Shown piece by piece: positions 52,080 to 59,801 of a stretch of DNA of 64,000 nt; the first letter of the stretch is position 1; every line of letters begins with the position of its first letter. Origin of the DNA: Salinibaculum rarum. GTDB lineage: Archaea; Halobacteriota; Halobacteria; Halobacteriales; Haloarculaceae. Both the position numbers and the translations under genes were made by a program. Under the pieces are notes generated by a model, which searched no databases, was not told the DNA's origin, and worked only from the letters and a program-made list of their open reading frames with translations. The stretch spans positions 1,302,001 to 1,366,000 of the forward strand of contig NZ_CP129992.1 in NCBI RefSeq assembly GCF_030505615.1. Direction: 5' to 3'.

Positions 52080-52943
52080 TCAGCGACCGTCTGCCGGGGC
52101 CACTGGCGCGGGCGGTTCTGGACGGTTGTCGGATTCGACGCCGAGTTCACGCCACAGTCGCTCTTTCGACAGCCGGCCGAAATCGGCCTTCCGATGGCAG
52201 GACAGACACAGCGAGACGACGTTGTCCAGGCGGTGCGCGTCGGTCTTCTCACACCCCTCGCTCTCGGCGAACACCCGCACCGGCACGATGTGGTGGACGT
52301 CAGGATTCCGACCGATGTCGACTTTCGTCGCCCCACAGATTACGCATTCGTGGCCGTCTCGTTCGAGCGCCTCCCGACGGACACGATTCCAACCTGGGCC
52401 GTAGTTGCCCGTGTCGCCGCCCTTCCAGTTGGGGTGGCCGTCGCCGGTGAACGCTTTGGAGAGCCAGTCGCTGAGACACTCTCGGTCGCAGACAGTCACT
52501 TCGCCGGTCACGTCACTTGGATACCGACGCACTATCTCGTTACAGGCTGCACATTCGAGTTTCAGTTTCCCTCCTTTCCACTGTGGATTATTGTTCCCTT
52601 CTAGAGGCGGTCGTTCACGCCACTGTTTTGACTCAACGCAGTCTGAACAGTACAGTCCTTCTTTTTCTGATGGATAATACTCGAACGAGGCGCCACACAA
52701 CTCACAATCTGTCTTCTCTTTTCCACCACGGTAGTTTGGATTGTTTGATCCTTCGTATGTCACAGCGGCGTCTCGACACTCGTCTGAACAGTACTTCTGC
52801 TCGTACTCACTGTGAAATTGTTCTCCGCAGTTTGTACACTCGCGGTTTGGCAATCGTTCACCGTGGATAGAACTGTGATGTACTCCCAATCCTCGTCTGC
52901 TATCGAACTGTGACCCACACGTTGGACATCGATAGTCTGTCAT
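52080..52943 (-). CDS. HNH endonuclease with repeated zinc fingers
   Basis: The 287-residue protein has an N-terminal C2H2 finger (YRCPTCGSQFDSRRGLGVHHSSIH), then three Cys-rich fingers (CTNCGEQF...CSDEC, CELCGASF...CSDC, CAACNEIV...CDREC), each linked by a repeat of the form NPxxxGG(K/D) such as NNPNYRGGK, NNPQWKGGK and HPNWKGGD. The C-terminal 90 residues are an HNH nuclease (CVICG, DVHHIVPV, NVVSLCLSCHRK). This build is typical of homing-type or mobile nucleases that read DNA with multiple fingers. The N-terminal half is clearly less GC-rich than the C-terminal half, and tRNA-His lies 105 bases upstream. Confidence 0.88.
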   Translation of the reverse strand: MTDYRCPTCGSQFDSRRGLGVHHSSIHGERLPNRECTNCGEQFHSEYEQKYCSDECRDAAVTYEGSNNPNYRGGKEKTDCELCGASFEYYPSEKEGLYCSDCVESKQWRERPPLEGNNNPQWKGGKLKLECAACNEIVRRYPSDVTGEVTVCDRECLSDWLSKAFTGDGHPNWKGGDTGNYGPGWNRVRREALERDGHECVICGATKVDIGRNPDVHHIVPVRVFAESEGCEKTDAHRLDNVVSLCLSCHRKADFGRLSKERLWRELGVESDNRPEPPAPVAPADGR

Positions 52944-53047
52944 TGTTCCCAACTCTCTCTGACTGATACTAGAATGTCGGCCTGCCGGGGTGAAAGTAAA
53001 ACTGTGGAGATTCGTCTCTCGTCTCGAATTATGTTAGGAATATAATA

Positions 53048-53120
53048 GGTCCAGGCGCGGGAATTGAACCCGCCTCTTGGGCGCCACAGGCCCAAAGGAT
53101 ACCACTACCCCAGCCCGGAC
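53048..53120 (-). tRNA. tRNA-His (GUG)
   Basis: The minus-strand gene folds with acceptor GTCCGGG paired to CCTGGAC, anticodon loop CTGTGGC (anticodon GTG) closed by TTGGGC/GCCCAA-like pairs, and T-arm GCGGGTTCAATTCCCGC. Discriminator is C. The base before position 1 is T rather than G, so the G(-1) that marks His tRNAs is not encoded and would have to be added after transcription. CCA is not encoded. Confidence 0.95.
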
Positions 53121-53248
53121 ACGCTGAGACGCACCTGAATGTAGGACTGTGGCACCTGAAATACGTTACGACTCTTATGGGCGCCGTCACAGTCTCACAC
53201 ACCCTTTCGAGGGGCTTTTGCCGTTGAACGTCCTACGACTGTGTACGC

Positions 53249-53704
53249 GTGGCCATCACGGACAAAATCTACATCAAGAACCACCAGCAACTCGTCTCCC
53301 AGATCGAGACCTCGTTCCCGAAGAGTGCCTTCTCCGGGGCGACGCTGGACATCCTCTTTCAGGGTGAGGGGCTGGCCAAACTCGACGACGCCACACAGGA
53401 CCGCGTCCTCGACTTCGCAGAGGACTTTCTGGACTGTGACTGCCAGGCCAACCCTCACTGTGGCTGTGCCGAGGAGAAGTTCGTCCGCTACCTGCTGGAA
53501 CTGCGCGAGCAGGGACTCGGCCCCGATGCTATCGTCGACGTGATGGGCGACGATTACATGCTCTATGCGTATCCGGGCGACGTACTCTCCTTTCTCGACA
53601 ACAGCGTCCGGACGCTCGAAGCAGTCGAGACGCTCGCGGACGTTGAGGGTCACCACGACGCGGCAAAACAGGCCCAGCGGCTCCGCGGGAATCTGGTCCG
53701 ATAA
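53249..53704 (+). CDS. Haloarchaeal conserved protein with Cys cluster
   Basis: The 151-residue product starts at GTG 53249; a stop lies just upstream in frame. It contains a distinctive FLDCDCQANPHCGCAEEKFVRYLLELREQGLGP segment (four Cys and a His within 14 residues) in a mostly helical protein, probably a metal or zinc site. The terminal part looks helical too. I do not recognise the family. A GACTCTTATGGGC promoter-like element at about 53169 would leave a leader of 45-50 bases. It converges with the ribbon-helix-helix gene. Confidence 0.75.
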   Translation: MAITDKIYIKNHQQLVSQIETSFPKSAFSGATLDILFQGEGLAKLDDATQDRVLDFAEDFLDCDCQANPHCGCAEEKFVRYLLELREQGLGPDAIVDVMGDDYMLYAYPGDVLSFLDNSVRTLEAVETLADVEGHHDAAKQAQRLRGNLVR

Positions 53705-53731
53705 AACGGCTGGACCCCGGAACAGCCGCGG

Positions 53732-54181
53732 TCAGAAGTTCGATTCGTCGAAGCTACTGCCGATACGGTAGGACGGTTCGCCCTCCTCTTCTTCGCCGTC
53801 AAGGTCCTCGAGCTGGACGACATCCTCTTGGTCGGCCTCGTCGAGTTCCTGCCGGAGCTTCGTCACGTAGCGTTTGTGCTCTTCGAGTTGCTCACGGAGG
53901 TGCTCGGCTTCCAGTTCCAGCCGCTCGTGTTCGCGGACGAAACTCTTTGGCACCTCGACTTTCGGTGGGAAAGTTTCGGCGGTGCCGCTGGCGGAGCCGC
54001 TGGATTCGCTGACCTCGTGTTCTGGGACGACTTCGACCTGGCCGTCGTGGGCAACGAGCATGTCCACGTAGTCCCGGAAGACGGCAGACAGCGAGATGTC
54101 ACGCTCCTCCGCGATGTCCCGGAGTGTCTCGAATTTCTCCTGGCTGACCCGGAAGGAGATTGTTTTATTTTTGTTGCCCAT
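53732..54181 (-). CDS. Ribbon-helix-helix protein with coiled coil
   Basis: The 149-residue protein starts with NKTISFRVSQEKFETLRDIAEERDISLSAVFRDYVDMLVAH, a ribbon-helix-helix DNA-binding unit (MetJ/Arc-type) with an N-terminal strand rich in Lys/Arg and two helices. A Ser-rich linker follows (residues 58-72), then a coiled coil (SFVREHERLELEAEHLREQLEEHKRYVTKLRQELDEAD) and a very acidic tail (EDLDGEEEEGEP). The coiled coil should support dimers or higher states. It is probably a transcriptional regulator or a nucleoid-type factor. Its targets are unknown; its location near the single-strand-binding operon may be chance. Confidence 0.8.
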   Translation of the reverse strand: MGNKNKTISFRVSQEKFETLRDIAEERDISLSAVFRDYVDMLVAHDGQVEVVPEHEVSESSGSASGTAETFPPKVEVPKSFVREHERLELEAEHLREQLEEHKRYVTKLRQELDEADQEDVVQLEDLDGEEEEGEPSYRIGSSFDESNF

Positions 54182-54300
54182 GCTAGCGTGCAGTCGTCGC
54201 TCCGTCCACTTAACGGTTTGTCAGACGATTACACGAAACGAACAAGCGCGGAAAAAACTGGGCGGCGGCGGGGCTGTCAATTGCGGGGACGGCCCAGCGG

Positions 54301-54900
54301 TCAGTCTGCGCTGGCTTCGGCCTGTTCGCCTTCGAGGCTCTCGAGGGCGTCTTCGACCATCCGCTTGTAGTTCTCGACGGGGAGGTCGTACTGCTCGTGG
54401 GCCATTTCGACGTACTCGTCGGCGGTGTCGTCCCCTTCGAACGCCTGAATCCGCTCGATGGTCCGCTCTGCAGTTTCGACGACCCAGCGGTCGCGCTCGC
54501 TGTCGCCGACTTCATTGATGGATTCGGGACGGACCGAGACGTTCACTTCGCCCTCGTCGGTCTCGTAGGTCCGGGGTTTGCCAACGACGGCGACGTACGC
54601 CGGTGGTTCGAGTTCCCGAAGCATCGAGGCGGCGTCGGGCTGGTACTGGCCGGCGTAGGTGAAGAAGGTGTCACCGTTCGGGTCGACTACTCTTCCCTGC
54701 CAGTACTCCGAATCTTCGCCGACATCCTCGGTCTCGGTGAGGGTGCCGACGACGAAGATGCGGTTGGCCCGCTGTCCGGTCGGCAGGAGGACGTAGACGG
54801 GCGCGCGCTCGTCGTCGCTCTCTTTGAAGGTGTACGTTGCGTCGTTGAACTCGCGTGCGAAGACGCGGCGGGCGACTTCGCGGGTGGGTGTACTCGCCAT
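54301..54900 (-). CDS. rpap3: RPA-associated protein Rpap3
   Basis: The 199-residue protein matches the haloarchaeal family encoded next to rpa genes. It has an OB-type fold start (REVARRVFAREFNDATYTFKESDDERAPVYVLLPTGQRANRIFVVGTL), DPNGDTFFTYAGQYQPDAASMLREL, and a helical, acidic C-terminus (YVEMAHEQYDLPVENYKRMVEDALESLEGEQ). These proteins form a complex with the RPA subunit made by the same operon. It lies directly downstream of the rpa gene with no gap, in the order known from Haloferax rpa3-rpap3. Confidence 0.88.
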   Translation of the reverse strand: MASTPTREVARRVFAREFNDATYTFKESDDERAPVYVLLPTGQRANRIFVVGTLTETEDVGEDSEYWQGRVVDPNGDTFFTYAGQYQPDAASMLRELEPPAYVAVVGKPRTYETDEGEVNVSVRPESINEVGDSERDRWVVETAERTIERIQAFEGDDTADEYVEMAHEQYDLPVENYKRMVEDALESLEGEQAEASAD

Positions 54901-55839
54901 CTAGATCGACCTCGCTTTGATGAGGGCGGCTTCAGGGTCGACTGCGTCGGTCAGCTGTTCGGTCTCGTTCGCGAGGACGTACCGGCCGAGCGTCGGTCCG
55001 GTCACGCGGTAGTATCGGCCGAGCGTCTTCTCGCGCATCTCGTCGGCGACGACGGATGTATCGAGTGCGTCCATCGCCATCTCCTTTGCCTCTTCGAGGG
55101 GGATGCCGGTGAGGTTCTCCGTGGCTTCCTGGTCGAAGATGACCTCGTGGACGCTGTCGCCGTCGTCCAGCACGCCCTTGATGCGGAGGTCGAATTCGCC
55201 TTCGACTTCGCCGTGTTCGCTACAGCGGCCGTTCTGGAGGACGCGCGTACAGTCCTCTTCGGGGCAGCGCTTGATGAGGCCCGAGCCAGACTGGATGTCG
55301 ACGAGTGCGCCTTCGACTTCGACGCTGTCGTCGCCGACTTCGATGTCCTCGTCGAGTGCCTCGATGGTCGTCGTCCGGTTGAGCTTCACCGAGAAGCGCC
55401 CCTCGTACTCGTCGGTGACGACGTTTCGCAGGCTGTAGACTGTCCCTTCTTCGAGTTCTGGGAGGTCGGATTTGGACCACTTGGTGAACTTGACGGTCCC
55501 CGTCTCGTCGCCGAGCAGCCCCACCTGTGCGACGGCGTCGCTGGTGGCGTCCCAGAGTTCGACGACCTTCGCGGTGATGTCTATCCACTCTTCGGCGGTG
55601 TCGATGTCTTGAATCTCCTTTTCGTCGTTGCCCCCGCCACCCATCAGGTCGTCGCGGTCCATGCCCGCGTCGTCGAGGTAGGTGTTGGTGACGCTGCGCC
55701 GGGCCTCGTTGACGGGTACCTGGTACTCGTCGACGAGTGTCCCGAGTCGCTCTTCGACTTCCTCGACGGTGAGGTCGAGCCGGTCTGAAAACTGGTCGTG
55801 TATCTCCTCTGCGTGGGTACGCAAATCTGTCTCAGTCAT
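54901..55839 (-). CDS. rpa3: Replication protein A subunit (Rpa3-like)
   Basis: The 312-residue single-stranded DNA-binding protein has at least one complete OB fold (residues 68-160, ITAKVVELWDATSDAVAQVGLLGDETGTVKFTKWSKSDLPELEEGTVYSLRNVVTDEYEGRFSVKLNRTTTI), a second one carrying a zinc finger (CPEEDCTRVLQNGRCSEH near 187-204), and a short helical N-terminus. Length and zinc site match the Haloferax Rpa3 type rather than the longer Rpa1 or Rpa2. It protects single-stranded DNA in replication and repair. The operon continues into rpap3. Confidence 0.92.
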   Translation of the reverse strand: MTETDLRTHAEEIHDQFSDRLDLTVEEVEERLGTLVDEYQVPVNEARRSVTNTYLDDAGMDRDDLMGGGGNDEKEIQDIDTAEEWIDITAKVVELWDATSDAVAQVGLLGDETGTVKFTKWSKSDLPELEEGTVYSLRNVVTDEYEGRFSVKLNRTTTIEALDEDIEVGDDSVEVEGALVDIQSGSGLIKRCPEEDCTRVLQNGRCSEHGEVEGEFDLRIKGVLDDGDSVHEVIFDQEATENLTGIPLEEAKEMAMDALDTSVVADEMREKTLGRYYRVTGPTLGRYVLANETEQLTDAVDPEAALIKARSI

Positions 55840-55898
55840 TGGTGTTCACTGTCTCCGCGTGGTTTTCGGTGGGAGACATACGCTGTTTGGTTCCCCCC

Positions 55899-55909
55899 GA
55901 TATAAAAAG
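55899..55909 (-). promoter_or_regulatory. TATA box of the rpa3 operon
   Basis: Minus-strand CTTTTTATATC lies about 60 bases before the ATG at 55839, giving a leader of roughly 35 bases. Confidence 0.5.
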
Positions 55910-56028
55910 TTCCGTAGGCGGGGTGAAAGTGGTGCAGTCGGGCGGTGACCGACCGACGTGGACGGGGCCGCTCAGGCCAGAACCCTCCCGCCGACGGGAT
56001 TTTGTGCTCGCCGGCCGAACTGCCCGCA

Positions 56029-56316
56029 ATGACCGACCGGGACCGGCTGACCCGCTTTCTTCAGACGACCCTCCGGAACGCGGGACGACAGTACGAGGAG
56101 GCCCGGCGTACGTTCGACAGCGCACGCGAGAGCGCGCTCGCGGACCTCCCGACCGACGATGCAGGCAGGGCCAAAATCGTCTGTCGTCGCTACGCCGAGC
56201 GCCGGGCGGCCCGACTCGACGCCGACGCTCGACCGGCCTGCTTCGAGAGCGACCACCCCGACTGTCAGGGCTGCGTTGAGGACATTCAGGCTGGCTGTAT
56301 CGAAACCTGGGAGTAG
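56029..56316 (+). CDS. Haloarchaeal conserved protein, 95 residues, Cys-rich C-terminus
   Basis: The 95-residue protein starts at ATG 56029. The N-terminal half is helical and basic (TRFLQTTLRNAGRQYEEARRTFDSARESAL), and the C-terminal half holds KIVCRRYAERRAARLDADARPACFESDHPDCQGCVEDIQAGCIETW, with five Cys and an Asp/His cluster that could bind a metal. It is divergent from the rpa3 operon and lies next to it, a pairing that could link it to DNA handling. I believe it is a haloarchaeal family with no proven function. Confidence 0.75.
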   Translation: MTDRDRLTRFLQTTLRNAGRQYEEARRTFDSARESALADLPTDDAGRAKIVCRRYAERRAARLDADARPACFESDHPDCQGCVEDIQAGCIETWE

Positions 56317-56417
56317 TTCGTTCGTGTCGGTACTGTGCCGGCCGAAAAAGTGCGCTGGCCGGGACTGAGCAAACACGAAGTGTTTGCGAGGGTCGGGCGG
56401 CGGACGACCGAAGGGAG

Positions 56418-56438
56418 TGCGCCGGCCGGGAATTGAAC
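56418..56438. repeat. 21-base direct copy of tRNA-Gly 3' end
   Basis: Bases 56418-56438 are identical to 56548-56568, the discriminator, acceptor and half of the T-arm of tRNA-Gly. The copy lies 110 bases beyond the 3' end of the tRNA gene in the same orientation. Confidence 0.9.
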
Positions 56439-56510
56439 TGGGCGAGACGTTCCGGGCGTGCGGCGCTTCGCGCCGTTCCGGGGCTGCGACTCGCTTGCTC
56501 AATTCCCGGC
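56425..56510. repeat. Palindrome made of tRNA-Gly T-arm copies
   Basis: GCCGGGAATTGA (56425-56436) and its exact reverse complement (56499-56510) form 12-base arms. Inside them GCGAG (56442-56446) pairs with CTCGC (56490-56494). The loop holds a perfect hairpin (CGGCGC, loop TTC, GCGCCG). The order relative to the tRNA is: tRNA, inverted copy, direct copy. Confidence 0.85.
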
Positions 56511-56547
56511 TTGCGGTTTCACTGTTCACAATCGTTCGCAGATAAAA

Positions 56548-56618
56548 TGCGCCGGCCGGGAATTGAACCCGGGCTATGAGCTTGGGAAGCTCATGTCCTA
56601 CCACTAGACCACCGGCGC
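56548..56618 (-). tRNA. tRNA-Gly (CCC)
   Basis: The minus-strand 71-base gene has acceptor GCGCCGG/CCGGCGC, anticodon stem TGAGC/GCTCA with loop TTCCCAA (anticodon CCC) and T-arm CCGGGTTCAATTCCCGG. Discriminator is A. CCA is not encoded. A nine-base copy of its 5' acceptor end (CACCGGCGC on the plus strand) recurs at 56671-56679. Confidence 0.95.
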
Positions 56619-56765
56619 TCGTTCACTGCGTTCACTCGCGCCGAGCCTCACCTCGCTTCGCTCGGTGAGACACCGGCGCCTGTTGTCCATTCTGCCGTGA
56701 GTTCACTTCAACGTAGCGCTTCCACGAATCAAACGCGTGTCCACTCCGCTCTGTGGAACGTACCA

Positions 56766-56775
56766 TCTTTTATTG
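56766..56775 (+). promoter_or_regulatory. TATA-like box of nadE
   Basis: TCTTTTATTG lies about 26 bases before the ATG at 56796. Confidence 0.45.
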
Positions 56776-56795
56776 TGGACTCCTAACCGCTGTCC

Positions 56796-57638
56796 ATGTC
56801 TGGCGTAGCGCAGGCCGAAGACCCGCTTGACCTTTCGCTCTCGCAGGCCGAACTGGAGGCGTATCGCGACCACATCACGGCGTTTATCGAGGAGTCGACA
56901 GACGCCGCTGGCGTCGATGAGGCGATTATCGCGCTCTCCGGTGGCATCGACAGCACACTCACCGCTCACCTGGCTGTCGAGGCACTGGGTGCAGACGCCG
57001 TCTACGGGCTGGTCCTGCCCAGCGAGGTCAACCGCGACCAGAACATGAGCGACGCCGAGCGCGTCGCCAGCGAACTACTGGGCATCGAGTACGATGTCGT
57101 CGAAATCGGTCCGCTGGTCGATACCGTCCTGGAGAGTACGCCCGCGTCGATGCACGCCGACGACGAGACGCGTGCCCGGACTGCCGTGGGAAACCTCCGT
57201 GCGCGCCTTCGAGCGGTCCTCAGCTACTTTGCGGCCAACGGTCGGAACGCGCTCGTACTGGGTACCGGAAATCGGAGCGAGGCGCTCGTGGGCTACTTTA
57301 CGAAGTACGGTGACGGGGCTGTCGACTGTCTGCCGATTGCGCCGCTGTACAAACAGCAGGTCCGTCAGCTGGCTCGCCACATCGGCGTCCCGGAGGATTT
57401 GGCCGAAAAGACCGCGAGCGCGGAGCTGTGGGAAGACCAGACCGACGAACAGGAGATGGGCGTCGACTACGACACGCTCGATTCGATTCTCGCACTCCAC
57501 GTTGACGGGCCCCTCTCCCCGACAGCGACGGCACACCACATCGGCGTCGAGGTCGACCTCGTCGAGCGGGTGGTCGAACTCTCCGAGCGGAGCGCACACA
57601 AACGCGAGTTCCCGCCAGGGCCGGGACCGCTGTACTAG
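56796..57638 (+). CDS. nadE: NAD+ synthase
   Basis: The 280-residue enzyme makes NAD+ from deamido-NAD+ and ammonia with ATP. The PP-loop ALSGGIDSTLTAHLA (SGGIDS at residues 48-53) binds ATP. LGTGNRSEALVGYFTKYGDGAVDCLPIAPLYK and SAELWEDQTDEQEMG are the next conserved blocks. There is no glutaminase domain, so it uses free ammonia. The length fits the ammonia-dependent group. It is a single gene, convergent with the zinc-finger/membrane protein that follows. Confidence 0.97.
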   Translation: MSGVAQAEDPLDLSLSQAELEAYRDHITAFIEESTDAAGVDEAIIALSGGIDSTLTAHLAVEALGADAVYGLVLPSEVNRDQNMSDAERVASELLGIEYDVVEIGPLVDTVLESTPASMHADDETRARTAVGNLRARLRAVLSYFAANGRNALVLGTGNRSEALVGYFTKYGDGAVDCLPIAPLYKQQVRQLARHIGVPEDLAEKTASAELWEDQTDEQEMGVDYDTLDSILALHVDGPLSPTATAHHIGVEVDLVERVVELSERSAHKREFPPGPGPLY

Positions 57639-57642
57639 TTGT

Positions 57643-58302
57643 TCAGCCCTCGGTCGTCACGACGATGCGGACGAAATCACCCTGCTGTGGGGTCTGGTCG
57701 CTCGCCCCCGAGAGTTCGTACCGGTCGGGGTCGACCGACTCGCCGTCGACGGTGACTGTGACGTTCGTGCCGGCGTCGCTGTCACGGTAGGTCGTCCCGT
57801 CGAAGGTGACGCTGTCTTCGCTCACGTCGATGCCCAGCGTCGCCATCGCGTATTCGAGCGTGACACCGGGCGCGTGTTTGTGCCAGACGCGGCCGTCGCC
57901 GCCCTCGAAGTGGAAGGCTGCATACTCCTGGGGACGCTGGAATTGACGCTGGCTGAAGTCCAGTTCCTGCCCGTCGATGGTGACGTTGATGAGTCCGTGG
58001 TCGTGGGCACTCTCGGTTGGCTGGCCGGGCAGCTGTGCCACGCTGATATCGTTGACAGCGCCGCTCCCACCGCTGTCACCGTGAACGAAGATGACGTATC
58101 CGACGATGGCGATGGCGACCGCGAGGACGATTCCGAGGACGACCGGCCCGGTCGGAAAGCCGTCGCTGTCGGTCGTTTCGAGTTCCTCCTCGATACGGCG
58201 TCTGTCTATCGACCCGAGTTCCCCCTCGTGTTCGGCCCGGAGATGTTCGAGATGCGCATGGTCGCCCTCGAACGAGTCCCCACAGTAGTCACACTCCGGC
58301 AT
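57643..58302 (-). CDS. Membrane-anchored protein with C2H2-like finger
   Basis: The 219-residue product begins with a finger (CDYCGDSFEGDHAHLEHLRAEH, Cys 5 and 8, His near 21 and 26), then a polar linker, one membrane helix (PTGPVVLGIVLAVAIAIVGYVIFV, about residues 50-73) and an exported-looking domain of about 145 residues rich in beta strands and His (HDHGLINVTIDGQELDFSQRQFQRPQEYAAFHFEGGDGRVWHKH). A zinc finger inside and a His-rich domain outside the membrane suggest a two-sided sensor or metal-related protein. I do not recognise the family. The ATG at 58302 is chosen; a TTG lies two codons upstream. Confidence 0.75.
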   Translation of the reverse strand: MPECDYCGDSFEGDHAHLEHLRAEHEGELGSIDRRRIEEELETTDSDGFPTGPVVLGIVLAVAIAIVGYVIFVHGDSGGSGAVNDISVAQLPGQPTESAHDHGLINVTIDGQELDFSQRQFQRPQEYAAFHFEGGDGRVWHKHAPGVTLEYAMATLGIDVSEDSVTFDGTTYRDSDAGTNVTVTVDGESVDPDRYELSGASDQTPQQGDFVRIVVTTEG

Positions 58303-58328
58303 CGTCAACCGGGAGGCGCCTGAGACAT

Positions 58329-59021
58329 TCAGCCGTTTCGGTCCGTCGGGTCGAACGACTCGGCGAGGGTTGCGAACGCGTCGGCCTCGCGTCGTTCCTG
58401 TGTGTCGCTGTCTGCTCGGTCGCGGATGCGACTCTTGAGCGTCCGGATGGCCGCCGGGTCGTTGGCGGCAATCTCCGCTGCGACTGTAGTGGGGTCTCCC
58501 ACGATGCGACTGACCAGTCCCATCTCGAGTGCCTCCTCGGCGTCGACGGTCCGGCCGGAAAGCGAGAGATCCAGTGCGTTGCCCTCGCCGACGATTGCGG
58601 GGAGACGGGCCGTTCCGCCCCAGGCACCGAACAGCCCCAGTGCGACGCCGGTTTCCGCGAGCGTCGCGGCGGGCGTGGCCACGCGCACGTCACAGGCGAG
58701 TGCGAGTTCGACCCCGCCGCCGCGTGCTGGGCCGTCGATGCCGGCGACGACCGCGCCGTCGTAGTCCGCAATAGCTGTTGCCACCTTCTGGCCCCGCTCG
58801 GCGAAGGCAGCGGCCTCGTCTCCATCGAGGTCGGACACGACATCGAGGTCGGCACCGGCACAGAACGCGTCGCCGGTCCCGTGGAGGTAGACGACCGGTT
58901 CGGTGGCGGTCTCGAACGCCTCGGCCAGGTCGTCGAGACCGTCACGCGTGAGTGCGTTGCGTCGGTCGGGCCGGTCCAGCGTCACGATGCGGTAGTCGTC
59001 CTCGACTGTACTCCGTATCAT
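58329..59021 (-). CDS. Enoyl-CoA hydratase/isomerase family protein
   Basis: The 230-residue protein is a crotonase-fold enzyme. GTGDAFCAGADLDVVSDL holds the first oxyanion-hole element near residues 50-65, and GIDGPARGGGVELALACDVRVATPAATLAETGVALGLFGAWGGTARLPAIVG carries the second, with the G-rich loop. The usual catalytic Glu of true hydratases, expected in the VALG(I/L) region, is not clear, so it might be an isomerase or a related CoA enzyme. It lies just upstream of the membrane-anchored finger gene on the same strand, 26 bases apart. Confidence 0.88.
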   Translation of the reverse strand: MIRSTVEDDYRIVTLDRPDRRNALTRDGLDDLAEAFETATEPVVYLHGTGDAFCAGADLDVVSDLDGDEAAAFAERGQKVATAIADYDGAVVAGIDGPARGGGVELALACDVRVATPAATLAETGVALGLFGAWGGTARLPAIVGEGNALDLSLSGRTVDAEEALEMGLVSRIVGDPTTVAAEIAANDPAAIRTLKSRIRDRADSDTQERREADAFATLAESFDPTDRNG

Positions 59022-59081
59022 GGGCCGTAGTTCCTCGTCGTTTCCAAAGGTCTTTGCCTTCCCCGCCGCTAGAATAGGCTG

Positions 59082-59753
59082 ATGGAGGAAGCCGCGGCGG
59101 TCCGCCGAGCCGCCCTGGACGCAGTCGGTGATGTCGAACCTGAACCGCTCCGGGAGCGCATCGAGACACAGCTCGGCGAGGGCTCAATGGCGCCTGGTGC
59201 GTTGACGATACTCACGGTTCGTGCACTCGATGCGGCCAGTGCAGACGGACACGATGGGACGTTGCTCGAACCGGTCGCAGAACGTGCAGCAGGTGTCCAG
59301 CTCATCTACGACGGACTGCGACTGACACGACAACTTGCAGACGACGAGCCGTGGCTCTCTGGGAACAAAGACGACGGCGACCTCGCGGTCCTGGCCGCCG
59401 ACGTACTCGTCGCCAGGGGATTTTACCTGCTTGCACGAACGGAGGCGGCCGACGCTGCCGTCAGTACGGTCCGTGCGTTCGGGCGCGACCAGACTGTCAG
59501 CCGGGAGACTGGCGACCCCGCACTCGCGCGAAACCTGGAGGCCAACGTCCTCGAACTGGCGGTCGTCGCCGGTGCGACGCTGGCAGACAGTGGCGTCTCG
59601 CCGCGTCTCCGTGAGTTCGCGTCAGATATGGCAAACGGGAGTCCATTCCCCGATGCCGAGTCGTTTTTTCCCGAGACGGTTACCGACACAATCGGTCGAC
59701 TCGGAACAGATGCGACCGGCGGCGCAGGTGTGACAACCTCCGCCGACCAGTGA
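59082..59753 (+). CDS. Haloarchaeal conserved helical protein
   Basis: The 223-residue protein is mostly helical, with DDGDLAVLAADVLVARGFYLLARTEAADAAVSTVRAFGRDQ and LEANVLELAVVAGATLADSG. The pattern vaguely recalls the helical fold of polyprenyl synthetases (helices of AxxxLxxxA type), but the two DDxxD motifs are missing, so I do not claim that activity. It is divergent from the enoyl-CoA hydratase, 60 bases apart, and ends 48 bases before tRNA-Thr. It is probably a haloarchaeal family of unknown function. Confidence 0.72.
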   Translation: MEEAAAVRRAALDAVGDVEPEPLRERIETQLGEGSMAPGALTILTVRALDAASADGHDGTLLEPVAERAAGVQLIYDGLRLTRQLADDEPWLSGNKDDGDLAVLAADVLVARGFYLLARTEAADAAVSTVRAFGRDQTVSRETGDPALARNLEANVLELAVVAGATLADSGVSPRLREFASDMANGSPFPDAESFFPETVTDTIGRLGTDATGGAGVTTSADQ

Positions 59754-59801
59754 CGTGAATCGAAACGCCTAAAGACAGTACGACGCAACAGACTCATGCG
59801 T

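Noticed and set aside
52560-52960. Integrated element or insertion sequence at tRNA-His
   Set aside because: Low GC and the HNH gene hint at transfer, but there is no transposase, integrase or terminal repeat, and no duplicate of the tRNA-His end.
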